Shown: positions 42,901-53,300 of the stretch, in pieces
Numbering within the stretch: position 1 is the first letter of the stretch
Layout: the number at the start of each line of letters is the position of its first letter
From: Naumovozyma dairenensis CBS 421
Taxonomy: Eukaryota > Ascomycota > Saccharomycetes > Saccharomycetales > Saccharomycetaceae
DNA length: 64,000 nt
Assembly: GCF_000227115.2 (NCBI RefSeq)
Contig: NC_016485.2
Coordinates: forward strand, 844,025 to 908,024
Reading direction: 5' to 3'
Made by a program: the position numbers and the translations under genes
The notes under the pieces: model-generated
The model's database searches: none
Told to the model about the DNA's origin: nothing
Seen by the model: the letters and a program-made list of their open reading frames with translations, nothing else

Positions 42901-43265
42901 TAATCTGCTAAAACTTATTCAGTACTATAGACTTCTATGTAGCTTATCCTTATCTTTGTTGAGAGTTCCATCCAAAGAATAAAAAACTTGTCACTATTGA
43001 AGGGTGTCTGGCGAAAGAAATATGTTGTGTACGTACGTATAACGTTAGCGCGTTGGACGGACTAATTTCACAAAAGAACGAACACAACACACTATAAGAT
43101 ATAAAATCCTAAAGAGTTTGTTTGCGGATTAGTGTAAGAAACAAGATAGAATACCGTTTGAAGATATATATATACTACTAAGGTACATATCTTTGTTAGA
43201 ACTATAACAATAAAGGAAAACGAAGTAGAAGTGGAAAACAATATTACCTCCTCCAAAAAAAAAAG
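39448..43265. other. 3.8-kb intergenic region between SUT1 and DCP1
   Basis: No supported gene lies in this long divergent spacer. It holds many simple repeats: ACTTGAAA units (39734-39755), CTTA units (about 39905-39945), TTC units (about 40007-40036), and GCGGTT/TTTTGC-type runs (about 40172-40222). Overlapping open frames at 40124-40830 arise from these repeats. Around 42386-42404 GCCACT and AGTGGC form a short hairpin. The size suits a heavily regulated SUT1 promoter. The junction also separates chromosome VII-type genes from chromosome XV-type genes, so it is an ancestral block boundary. I could not identify a centromere, replication origin or ncRNA with confidence. Confidence 0.5.
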
Positions 43266-43910
43266 ATGAATGGAATGACAATGGATTTTTACAGGAAGGC
43301 CTTAAATTATAATGTGATAGGTCGATATGATCCCAAGATAAAACAATTACTATTCCATACACCACATGCATCAATATATAAATGGGATTTTAATAAAGAT
43401 GAATGGAATAAATTAGAATATCAAGGTGTATTGGCTATATATCTTCGTGATGTTTCTAATGAGAATGATATTTTACCATCTCCTGTAAATTATGATGATA
43501 CAGGTTCAATGCTTGCTGATGCTAGTATCTCAACAATATCTAGTGTCCCAAATAATAATATCAATACCAACATCAATGTTAGCAGTAAAGAAAATGGTGG
43601 AACAGTCCTAAGTGGGAAAGATATATATAATTATGGGTTGATTCTTTTAAATAGAATTAATCCTGATAATTTTTCTATGGGAATATTGCCAAATAGTGTG
43701 GTTAATAAAAGGAAAGTGTTTGATGCCACAGGGGAGGCTCAAAATCCATTAGAATGCATGGGAGTAGAAGTAAAGGATGATTTAGTGATAATTAAGAATC
43801 TAAAACATGAAGTTTATGGAATTTGGATTCATACCGTTGCTGATAGACAAAATATTTATGAATTGATTAAATACCTTCTCGAAAATGAACCTAAAGATTC
43901 ATTTGCATAA
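43266..43910 (+). CDS. DCP1: mRNA decapping activator Dcp1
   Basis: The 214-residue product is the EVH1-fold regulatory subunit that activates the Dcp2 decapping enzyme in cytoplasmic mRNA turnover. Strongly conserved segments are DFYRKALNYNVIGRYDPKIK, QLLFHTPHASIYKWDF, LEYQGVLAIYLRDVS, LLNRINPDNFSMGI, ECMGVEVKDDLVIIKNLKHE and the C-terminus YLLENEPKDSFA. A variable Asn/Ser-rich insert separates the two halves (residues about 60-120), as in S. cerevisiae (231 residues). It heads the collinear block DCP1-SPT20-PEX11-CTR9-NOP8-RIB4 known from chromosome XV. Upstream is the long SUT1-DCP1 spacer. Confidence 0.98.
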   Translation: MNGMTMDFYRKALNYNVIGRYDPKIKQLLFHTPHASIYKWDFNKDEWNKLEYQGVLAIYLRDVSNENDILPSPVNYDDTGSMLADASISTISSVPNNNINTNINVSSKENGGTVLSGKDIYNYGLILLNRINPDNFSMGILPNSVVNKRKVFDATGEAQNPLECMGVEVKDDLVIIKNLKHEVYGIWIHTVADRQNIYELIKYLLENEPKDSFA

Positions 43911-44415
43911 AAGAAAGGATTATAGATTATCAAGATAATGTTCTTTGTGTGGAAAAAAAACAATATACTATTATTTAAAGACCACATAAATCTCATAAGA
44001 AACTTGTATTATTATTAATTTATCTTCCTATAAATCAAGAACTGAAGGATTGAGGCGTTTATATCATATATATCATCATATATTGAATGATATATTAGGC
44101 GAATGACGCCGCAATAGATTAACGGCTGTTGCCATAATAATGAACACTTCCACTTATACACCTATCTATATATATAGACCCTAGCAGTGTTATACTATTT
44201 AGGCAGTTTGGCGAAAAGCCTTTTTATGCCCTATGTGCGGGTAATGGGTACGTAATGTATATGAAAAGATTTACTAAGACGCAGCATATACATCAAGTAG
44301 GATAGACTGGGTCTATAAGGGTTCTATGCTTGTAAACTACGAAGGCTATAGAAGATACTCCAACCATATAATTCATAGATCCACGTAATTCTACTGTAAG
44401 TCGAATTGATATTAT
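43911..44415. other. DCP1 to F-box-like gene spacer
   Basis: 505 bases with TATATATA-rich sequence and a T-rich tract. It presumably holds the DCP1 terminator and the promoter of the next gene; no site is recognised. Confidence 0.4.
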
Positions 44416-45513
44416 ATGCTATCTGAGGGTCCACAATTGAAAATGCTCACGTTACAAGATTTACCGGTACATATCATCCAGAAAGTATTTGTATTATCTG
44501 GGAATGGGACTGCCATGCCAATTTTGAATAAAACATTTTATAATTGTCTTCGACCAACGGATGCATTGGTAAATACTTTCTTTTGGGAGAATTTCACTTA
44601 CGATTTATCGAGGGCTCCATTGTTAGAAGAGCATGAAAAGACTCACATGCCACTTGCTCATATTGAAACTTTATTTGACTATCCAATGTTTAGAAATTAC
44701 ATCACAGTTCATTACGACTCTGTATTTGATCAAAATGATATCTTCTTTATCAATGAACGCCAATATAAAATGATAACAGAAAATGTCGATGATAGATGGT
44801 TGAAAACTCTCGAACACGTAAGAAATGAAATCTCCAAAGGCGGAAATGATAATGATTGGTGGTATAACATACTTTACGGTTTAGATTTTTATGACTCTAG
44901 TTGGCTTCCATTAACCGTAAGAAAAAATATGGAATTATTGTTCGTTTCTGACGCATATGCTGATACAATATTCCAAATTTTCAACTATGATGGTGAATCT
45001 GGATATCGCTTTGTACCTTTTATAGTAGAATGGTTTGTAAATGCCGACCATACTTTTACAATGAATGACCTCTTCGCGATGATTGACTTTGCGCAATACG
45101 CAGCACTTGATTCGTTTATGCATGGAGAATTGGATGAGACCTTGGAATATATTATGACAGGTTATAATATGCGTCATTTTGTAAAAAATTTCAAAGAGAG
45201 CAATGATAATGAATATGAAAGTTACGATGACTATAGAGTAAGCTTTATGAAGTCACTCTTAGCGCATTACTGCTGTATCCCTGAAACGGGGCCCATGCAT
45301 TCTTATGCATGTGAAGATGAATGTCCAGTATTATATAGTTTAATATATGCAGACAATGATACAACATCCTTTCTGAAACAACTGTATCTTGAGTTCGCAA
45401 AAAGGGAACTTTGGATACCTGCATTACAGGTTAGGTTTAGTAGAGATGAGCATCATTTAGGTAGCGATTCTCCCGGTTGCTATAATGGTAAACACTATAA
45501 AATGATGAGTTAA
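44416..45513 (+). CDS. F-box-like protein of unknown function
   Basis: The 365-residue frame starts at a good ATG; a second Met is at residue 10. Residues about 11-60 look like a degenerate F-box: LTLQDLPVHIIQKVF, then a polar turn, then PILNKTFYNCL, with FFWENF after it. An F-box would link to Skp1 in an SCF ubiquitin ligase, but this is inferred from pattern only. The rest is rich in aromatic and acidic residues and shows no repeat or domain I can name. S. cerevisiae has no gene between DCP1 and SPT20, so this gene is an insertion here or a loss there. The base composition resembles its neighbours. Product function is unknown. Confidence 0.7.
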   Translation: MLSEGPQLKMLTLQDLPVHIIQKVFVLSGNGTAMPILNKTFYNCLRPTDALVNTFFWENFTYDLSRAPLLEEHEKTHMPLAHIETLFDYPMFRNYITVHYDSVFDQNDIFFINERQYKMITENVDDRWLKTLEHVRNEISKGGNDNDWWYNILYGLDFYDSSWLPLTVRKNMELLFVSDAYADTIFQIFNYDGESGYRFVPFIVEWFVNADHTFTMNDLFAMIDFAQYAALDSFMHGELDETLEYIMTGYNMRHFVKNFKESNDNEYESYDDYRVSFMKSLLAHYCCIPETGPMHSYACEDECPVLYSLIYADNDTTSFLKQLYLEFAKRELWIPALQVRFSRDEHHLGSDSPGCYNGKHYKMMS

Positions 45514-46369
45514 TGGTTGATTTTGGATCAAGTAGCTGTAAGTCAATGGTGTATTCTGAAACTACTATATTAACTGCTGTTGATCATATGCTAACAATAA
45601 CTTGTATTCGTATTGAACTTATCTGGTTGCAGGTCTAAAGTGTAAATGTAAATAGGCTGATCCAAGGACCCTCGGATGCAACTTTCTTGCACGATCAATT
45701 CTGAATATTATTACGTAAGGGTGGCACCAGACACAGCCTTTCTTAGAATCTAACTTAATCAAACGATTTACAACCCTACTGAAGGTAACAGTGATGATTA
45801 CATGTTCAAGTAAAACATTTAAGTATTACAACGGATAAAGTGATTTTTAAAACCGTTTATATTTTCTATAAACTAGAAATACCCCATAAAGTGTCCTTCC
45901 ACTGTCAGGCGTTACTTACAATTTCTGTTGATATATTGCGTTCCTCGATGTTATATGAAGAAAAGCTCAGGAATGGAGGAATAATTAAATAGCTTACTTT
46001 GAAGAGGTTTCTGACAGGTTATGAACTTACTTATATATATATATATATATGTATATATTCCTTATTTTTATCAGCAGAACAATCGCAAAGTATTGAACGA
46101 TGATTATTATATTGTTGTTAGTATTTAAAGTCAAACGTATTGTTTATTTACTATCAGATAGCAGCAGTTTCTCCAAGATATTTTACTTTAAAGCGCATGT
46201 ACGTACAACGTAGAAATAAATATGTGACATGTCTGAACACGTATAAATAATAATGGTATTATGTTGTTGCTGTTGTTGTTGTTCTTGCTTACAGGTAAAA
46301 ATCATTTCCCATATTTCCGCGACGCTCATAACATATATATATAGTAATATATATAATCTCATAAATAAC
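45514..46369. other. F-box-like gene / SPT20 convergent 3' region
   Basis: About 850 bases with a (TA)n run near 46033-46052 and no recognised gene. The part from 46183 to 46369 is read by the frameshifted tail of the SPT20 frame and is probably 3' untranslated sequence. Confidence 0.5.
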
Positions 46370-48426
46370 TTATGTTGGTAAATCCTGGCCATTCGACGAT
46401 GGTGGCAGCGGAGCAGGTGTTCCTGTTTGTCGCTGTTGCTGTTGCTGTAGCTTTGGTTGAGCTGGTTGTTTCTTCTTAGTAACTCTTTTCTTCTTAGGAG
46501 CTGCCGATTTTGTAGACGCAGCTGCAGTGGTAGTGGTGGTGGTAGCGCTACCATCTGCATTTGAACTCGTATCGTATTTGTATTTGTATTTTCTTTGTTT
46601 TTACGAGGTTTCTTTGGCTTTGGTGTATCACTTGCAGATTTATTTCCAGCACCACGTTTGGTACCTTTCCCGGGTTGTTTTTGATTCTTTTGTTGTTGTT
46701 GGCCTTGAGCTGAAGAAGGTGCTGTCATTGAAATCTTGGCATTAAATGGTGTTGCCATAGCACTTCCAGCAGCAGCAGACCCTATCACAGATGTAGGTCT
46801 ATTTTGAGAGTTATTTTTATTATTATTCATAAATTGTTGCTGTTGTTGTAATTTCCTCTTCTCTTTAGCTATTTTCCATTGTTCAATGAATTTTAATCTA
46901 CTGAATTGATTATTTTCATTCGCGACATTAGTACCCGCTGCACTGATGGATACTTGGTTCGCACTTACTGAGTTTGATGAATTTGATGCTGATAACAGAC
47001 CACCGGAAGCGCCAGAATTACTTGCCGATATACTGCTAGCCTTTGACGTGTTATTATTGCCTTTCGAAGAAGCATTTGCTGTATTAATACCAGCATTGGC
47101 CTTTGAAGAATTTTTAGCTAATGTTATGGCAAAAGTTGAATTTGTAGTAGTTGATGTCCTTTCACTCATAATCAACATCAATTGTTCGTAGTTTGATGAA
47201 TGTTGAGGTGATTCTTCATGTTCTTCAATGTGACCAACTTGTCCCTTTGTTCCATCTAATTTACATTCTTCTCTGTAAGTATGTATTATTTTACTTTCCT
47301 TGGAGTCCCAATATGGTTCAGTAAATAATTCATCTTCTAATTTATCTTTATGTTCATATGGATTCAATGGGACTGAAAGATTTAAATTACGTTTTGTTAA
47401 CGATAGTATTTCTGATTCTAATTGTTGATAGACACCGTCTGAAAATCTTGTATAATCTGCATATGACATCATATCGTAATAATTTGTCAAATCATTCGGT
47501 CTAAGTAATGTTCTATATACTCTAGGTCGTTTTATAGTTGGCTGTTGTTGCTGCTGGTGCTGTTGATTTTGAGTGGATGATGGTGACGATTGTGCAGGAG
47601 ATTGTTGTTTATTTACTGCGTTATTTGATACTGGAGGCGACGATTGAACATTAGATTCTTGTTTGATGTTTTGATTCTGAGAGGTAGCATTTAATGACTG
47701 AGGTTGGTTCGGTTGTTGTTGCTGTTGCTGTTGCTGCTGTTGCTGCTGTTGCTGTTGCTTCGTTTCGTTTGGTTTGATATCCACTGTATTTGTATGATCA
47801 TAAACTTGAAGAATTAAATTTCCTTCATAAAATTGAATGTTACTATCTTTTAAGACTTCCATAATTGCTTCTGGGATTCTACCTCTTGCGACATATTCCA
47901 AGAATTCCTTTAAAGTTTCATTATTTTTATTTAATACCAAACCACCGTTGGATATTTCAGGGGATCTTTGTTGTTGTTGTAATCTGGTATTTGCTGGGGC
48001 ACAAATTTTATAATTGTTTTCATAAATATGGAATTCAAAACTTGGACGATATTGTTCATATTTTTTCAAGATTGAATCAGTATCTTCCACAAAATTGTAA
48101 ATTCGTTTAGGCCTCTTATTTATTGTCATCAATAATTGGTAAAACTGGTTTTCAAAATTATGTAAGGCTTGCTGCTGTTGTTGTTGAAGTAACAATCGTT
48201 GTTTCTGCTGTTGAAGCTTTTGTTGTTGCATTAACATTGCCTTCCTTGTTTCGGGATTCACAGGTGCTCCAATGTTACCTTGAGGTATAGACATTGCACC
48301 TGCTACGTTATTACTTGGAATAGTTGAAGGAGGTGAGCTTATATTCGATGGAGGACTTTGATTACCTGGACTGTTGACAGGTATACCGAAGGAATGATGT
48401 CCATCGTTAGCAGAATTTGCATTCAT
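46370..48426 (-). CDS. SPT20: SAGA complex structural subunit Spt20 (Ada5), frameshifted 3' end
   Basis: Spt20 holds the SAGA histone acetyltransferase complex together. The conserved N-terminal region (residues about 85-210) includes FENQFYQLLMTINKRPKRIYN, SFEFHIYENNYKICAPAN and EYVARGRIPEAIMEVL. A poly-Gln run is near 225. The second conserved block has RTLLRPNDLTNYYDMMSYAD and EPYWDSKESK. The rest is Gln/Asn/Ser-rich. The uninterrupted frame continues to 46183, but after residue about 610 it becomes atypical. A minus-one shift near 46571-46590, inside an AATACA repeat, restores a plausible tail (DTSSNADGSATT, APKKKRVTKKKQPAQPK) ending at the TAA at 46370-46372. I give that stop as the likely gene end. 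A sequencing error or a real one-base deletion would both explain it. S. cerevisiae Spt20 has 604 residues. Confidence 0.9.
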
Positions 48427-48897
48427 CTTCTCTCTGCCTGATAGCTTTCTCTATTTACTGGATTGTATTAGCCTAGATTAAAAGCAAAAGTACACTTCTA
48501 CTGACGCACTTTTATTCTTAGTCTGTCTCAACCTCTCTACCTACTGACTTTATCTCATCGATTCATTCATGGCTTCTGAAATGTACTTTAATTAATAAAT
48601 GGTAATTATAACTATACGAAAAATGTCACCGCGTCAGACAGGCGTCGCCAATTTTTTAGCCAGATAAGTTTCGTAATTAAATACTTAGTTAGATAACCAA
48701 CTAACAAATGAGATAGATTAGGACATATATATATGTGGAATATAGTTAATAAATAAAAACCTTAGAAGGGAAGAATATAAAATAGATAACATAAAAACAT
48801 AAAGTTAAAGATATATTAATAGTTGTAGAACTAGGGAAAAACTTCTCATAAAGAAAATTGAAAATGAAGTAAACGGAGAGGCGGGAACCATGGAGCA
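48427..48897. other. SPT20 promoter / PEX11 3' flank
   Basis: 470 bases between two minus-strand genes, with a TCTCATCGA motif near 48556-48564 resembling part of PAC. No gene is seen. Confidence 0.4.
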
Positions 48898-49653
48898 TCA
48901 TTTAGAAGGAACTGCAGCCTTCCATAAATCTTGTAGACCGAATAACGATGTGACAACACCAGCCATACCTACATAATCATCTCTACTTTTCAAATAATTC
49001 AAATTATTCAATACAATAAATGAATCAGCACAATCCCATACCAATCTTCTAACAGCTGCATATTTCTCCTTGGTAATAATTTTCAATTTTGTCTTATCAA
49101 ATGAAGGAGAAGGAACAGTCTTTCCTGCCACTTGTGTTGTTGATTGTTCTGATTTCTTTGCGAACAATTCATTTCTTAATTGAATTTCAGTGGTTTGAAT
49201 TTTCCTCAAATCCATAACAATCCCGCTAACCAAGGCAAAAAGCCAGAAAAAATTAGCCCAACGAGGAACTTTTTGGCCAGTAAATGGAGTCACTGGAATC
49301 AATTTTAATAATCTGAAAAGGTTAACTTGATCCAAACTTAAATAGATGGCGAAAAACAAGTTTTTCAAAACATTACAATACTTGATGATGAAATCTTCAT
49401 CTTTACCACTAGTCATTACTAGAAATTTGGAGGCTAATTGTAGATGGTTCAATGGTTTTAGAAAACGTAACAACTTCCTAATCATAGTGAATTCCATTTG
49501 TAACCCTTTGGCTAGGGGAGATTTCTGGTTTAATGCGATGACCCTACATAGATATTGTAAGAGCCTTAGTACCTTTTCTCTACCTGCTGTAGTGTCTAAG
49601 AACTTCACGAGGTGCGTGATTGTTGGATGTAGAACAATTGTTGCGTCTGGCAT
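48898..49653 (-). CDS. PEX11: Peroxisome division protein Pex11
   Basis: The 251-residue peroxisomal membrane protein elongates and divides peroxisomes and supports medium-chain fatty acid oxidation; S. cerevisiae Pex11 has 236. Family features are the amphipathic N-terminal region THLVKFLDTTAGREKVLRLL QYL, RKLLRFLKPLNHLQLA, NVLKNLFFAIYLSLDQVN, the membrane segment near WANFFWLFALVSGIVMDL, and the C-terminal DSFIVLNNL plus GVVTSLFGLQDLWKA. An oleate response element lies upstream. PSF3, which separates PEX11 from CTR9 in S. cerevisiae, is missing from this locus. Confidence 0.97.
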   Translation of the reverse strand: MPDATIVLHPTITHLVKFLDTTAGREKVLRLLQYLCRVIALNQKSPLAKGLQMEFTMIRKLLRFLKPLNHLQLASKFLVMTSGKDEDFIIKYCNVLKNLFFAIYLSLDQVNLFRLLKLIPVTPFTGQKVPRWANFFWLFALVSGIVMDLRKIQTTEIQLRNELFAKKSEQSTTQVAGKTVPSPSFDKTKLKIITKEKYAAVRRLVWDCADSFIVLNNLNYLKSRDDYVGMAGVVTSLFGLQDLWKAAVPSK

Positions 49654-50108
49654 ATTTGAAACTGGGAGTTAAGATGTAGTTATGTTTATTCGAACGGTTT
49701 CTTTTCCTTTCTTGTTTTATCTCTGGGTAAAAGAAATGAGAATCAGGGAGTTATAAATGTAAAGTGCTTGCAGAACAAATAATGGAGTATGAGTATACCT
49801 TGTATTTATATATGTAAGAAGATATTTACTTATCACAAGTGAGACTAGTCTATCTATTCCTGCCAAATACACCTAATGAGATGGGAATCTACGTTACTTT
49901 ACTTTTTACTTTACCCCATCAAATAGAAAGGTACCCACAGTTGGCTTACTTTACAATGAAGGAGAACCAGCCGTTGCTTATTCATTCAATCATTTTAACT
50001 ACCCTTTCCTACTAAATATCGTCAAATAAAATCGATTCGCCCATCGCCCGTCGCCAATGCCCGTCGGCTCTTTTTAATTTATTTACTCCGATGTTTCGGG
50101 TCCCCCTC

Positions 50109-50131
50109 CGGATTTAATTCATGAAGTCCCG
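50109..50131 (+). promoter_or_regulatory. Oleate response element upstream of PEX11
   Basis: CGG-ATT-T-A-A, then 11 bases, then CCG fits the Oaf1-Pip2 consensus CGGN3TNAN9-12CCG exactly. It lies about 455 bases before the PEX11 start, in the 659-base spacer after the CTR9 3' end. Since CTR9 ends into this spacer, PEX11 is the only gene whose promoter lies here. Confidence 0.8.
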
Positions 50132-50284
50132 GAGGGAAGCGTGTCACTCAGACATTTAACAGACTATTATTACTGAAACAATTACGTTATGTTACATTGC
50201 ATTATATTATATTATATCATATTATATTATTTTTCTTTTAACAAGTGAATAGTCTGGTTACATCCACCATCAAATGACAGCACA

Positions 50285-50310
50285 TGCATATATATATATA
50301 TATATATATC
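50285..50310. repeat. (TA)n microsatellite at the CTR9 3' end
   Basis: An alternating TA run of about 25 bases sits immediately downstream of the CTR9 stop codon, at 50313 on the minus strand. Confidence 0.85.
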
Positions 50311-50312
50311 GG

Positions 50313-53300
50313 CTAGAACAAACCGTCATTACCATCGTCTTTATCTTCTTCATCATCTTCTATATCCGATTCTTCATCACTTTCGTCCACCATTTCATTA
50401 GACAACGTAGATTTCTTGCCACGACGGCTAACAATGGCATCGTCCTCGTCTTCGTCAGCAGTTAGTTTTGCTTCTTCTTCTTCTTCACTTTCATCATCAG
50501 AAATAACACCCCTGGATTTCTTTTGTCTCTTCTGTTTGGGTTTCTTCCCACTTTCGCCATTTGTAGTGGCGGTAGCAGCTCTTTTCCTCTTTCTCTTAGG
50601 TTTCTTATTTGAAGCTTCATCTTCATCACCTGAAAAAGCCTTATCACTGACGTTATCTTCTTCAACTAATAAACTTTCACGTTCTTGTATCAATTTTTGC
50701 GCCTCATCTTGTAATCTCTTATATTCTTCAGTTTGCTTTTCCAATTTCAAACGTTTCTCTTCCTCTTCTTTACTTAATTGTTCTTTAACTTTCAATTCTT
50801 GTTCTTCTAATAATTTACGTGCCTCTAAAAGTTTGTTCTTTTGATCCCTTTCATATTGCTCTTGCTCCATTAAACAACGTTCTAAAACATTCTTCATAGT
50901 AGTTTCACCTAATTGAATACGTTGCTCTAATTCCTCCTTTGGTATAATATTGAAATCTTTAGAAACATTCAATTCCTTTAAAATATTAATAGCATCATCT
51001 AAACCTTTAACAGATTTTTGTAAATCTTTAATTCTACGTTCTTTAACATTTGATCTCCTTAAGGTTTCTGCAATTTGGAAATTCAATAGGGCAACATTAA
51101 ATTTCAAAATAGATAAAAACCTTTCATTCTTAGTTTCTTTCACATTTTCAAATTTAATTGCATCTTCAGTATTAACTAAAGCCTTAAAGAAAAACTCAAT
51201 TTTCTTTTCCTTTAACCCTCTAGAATACCACGTCTTGGCTAAAAGATTTAAAATATGTGATTTATTTGATATCTTTGGAAACTTCTTCAAAATCAAATCA
51301 TAATTCTCAATGGCTTTATTGAATTCTCTCATTTCCAAGAGACAATTAGCCAAATTAATATGAACATCTTCATTATCAATAGAATCTCTAACTTTCCTCA
51401 AGATCTCCAAGGCAGGCCCTAATCTTTTACTCTCAGCAAATATAATGGCAATCCCTTGAGCTGCAAACACATTCATAGGATCAATTTGTAAAACTTTTTG
51501 AAATAATTGAATAGATTTCAAATAAGAATGCTTAGATTTCTCTTGTTCTTTAACATTCTTCCTACATTCCCTACCAATAATACAATACAAATTCCCTAAA
51601 GAGATCAATGCATAAAGATCATGCGAATCATATTTAACTAACGTGTCTTTATTGTACGAAGTTTGCTTCTCTTCTCTCTTTTGAGTAGTTGTATTTTTTT
51701 TCAAAAACCATGAATAAAATGAACGAATTTCCAAATTGGATTCATTATTATCATTCAATGATTCCATCTCATTTTCAATCATTTTAGGGTCCTCCACGTG
51801 GTTTAAATATTTATAGAATAAGTTCCTTATCTTGGCTGAAATATAATTAGGATGTTTCGAAAGAATATCTTCATATAGTTCTTGTGCTTTCGTAATGTTT
51901 TCTGGTTCTGATTCTAAACTTCTCGCAATATTGTAATTCACTGTTATAAGAGTGGATTCATTCTCAGTAGAGGAAGATAATGATGATCCAGAAGTGAGTT
52001 TTTCCTTGGCTAGTTGGAAATATTCTTTCGTCTTTATCATATCACCATTCATATAATAAAATGAACCTAAATTATTTAATAATTCAATTGGGACATCATC
52101 AATTCTACCATTTTTAACAAATTTAACCTCTTCTAATGCTTTTATTAAATATTCTAATGATTGCTTATATTGATTTGTTGATTCATATAATTGAGATATG
52201 ACGAAATATGCTCTTGGGATGACTAATTGGTTTCTTTTAGAATTTGTTGATTTAATATATTTCTCTAAATATTTTATGGCTTTGGAATTCATAATGGATA
52301 GTTCTTTATTGGAAGCATTTTTTTTCTCGGTATCATTTTTCTGGTTATTGCGGCTATCCTTTTTGTCGAGACATTTTCCCGCATATAATAAACCTAGGAT
52401 ATAATTCAATTCTTGAATATTTTCATTAGTCTTATATATATTTTCAAATGTTAGAACACTTTCTTCTAAAAGATTTGTTTTAATTTGTGTTTGACCTAAT
52501 CCCAATTTGGATAATAAATTATCTTCATTTTTTTTTAAACTTTCTTGAAACATGGCGAATGCTTGACGATAATCATTCAACGCATAGTAAGCTCTTCCAC
52601 ACCATAATGTGGATTCAGATAAAATTGTATCTGTCACAATAGAACTAATTGGTTTTATCCTTTCTTCGTAAATATTCAAGATCTTCTTGTAGTCACCTTT
52701 ATAATAGTAATAACTTTGTAAAAGTGTCAACAAGACAGGATTTTCTTTCCCATTTTCAGTTTGATAAATATTAGATAAATCAATCATTGCATCCTTAAAA
52801 TTGTCTTTAAACTCATCATCATTCCCTGAATCGATTAATGTCTTATGGAATTTACCTAATAAACATAAGACTTTAGAGTTTTTATTTGTTGGATCTAATT
52901 CTAATGATCTTTCCCATGCATTAATTGCCATCTTATAATCCTTTAATTGCCAAAAGCAGGCACCTATCCCAATTCTTGGATCAGGTTTCAAAACAGGATT
53001 ATTAACAAGTAACTCTTGAAACAATTTCAAACTTGCCATAAAATTTTTCTTCCTAAACAATAACTTAGCTCTCAATAATAAAAACATACAATTCGGAGAG
53101 GCATTCGTCGTCGCTAAATTCGTTACATCTTGTTGTAACCCCTTAACGAACAAATCGCAAGTCTCCAAAGCCTTATCATAATGTCCTCTCTGATAATATA
53201 AATCCACTGTAGCCAACATATTACAAACCCAAGTTGGATTAATCCCAATAGCTTCTTTCAAACAATTCTCAGCCTCATTCAAATATTTAAATTTTTCTTC

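Noticed and set aside
39448..43265. A centromere at the synteny boundary
   Set aside because: I found no adjacent CDEI, AT-rich CDEII and CDEIII combination; single CACATG or CACGTG matches are not evidence.
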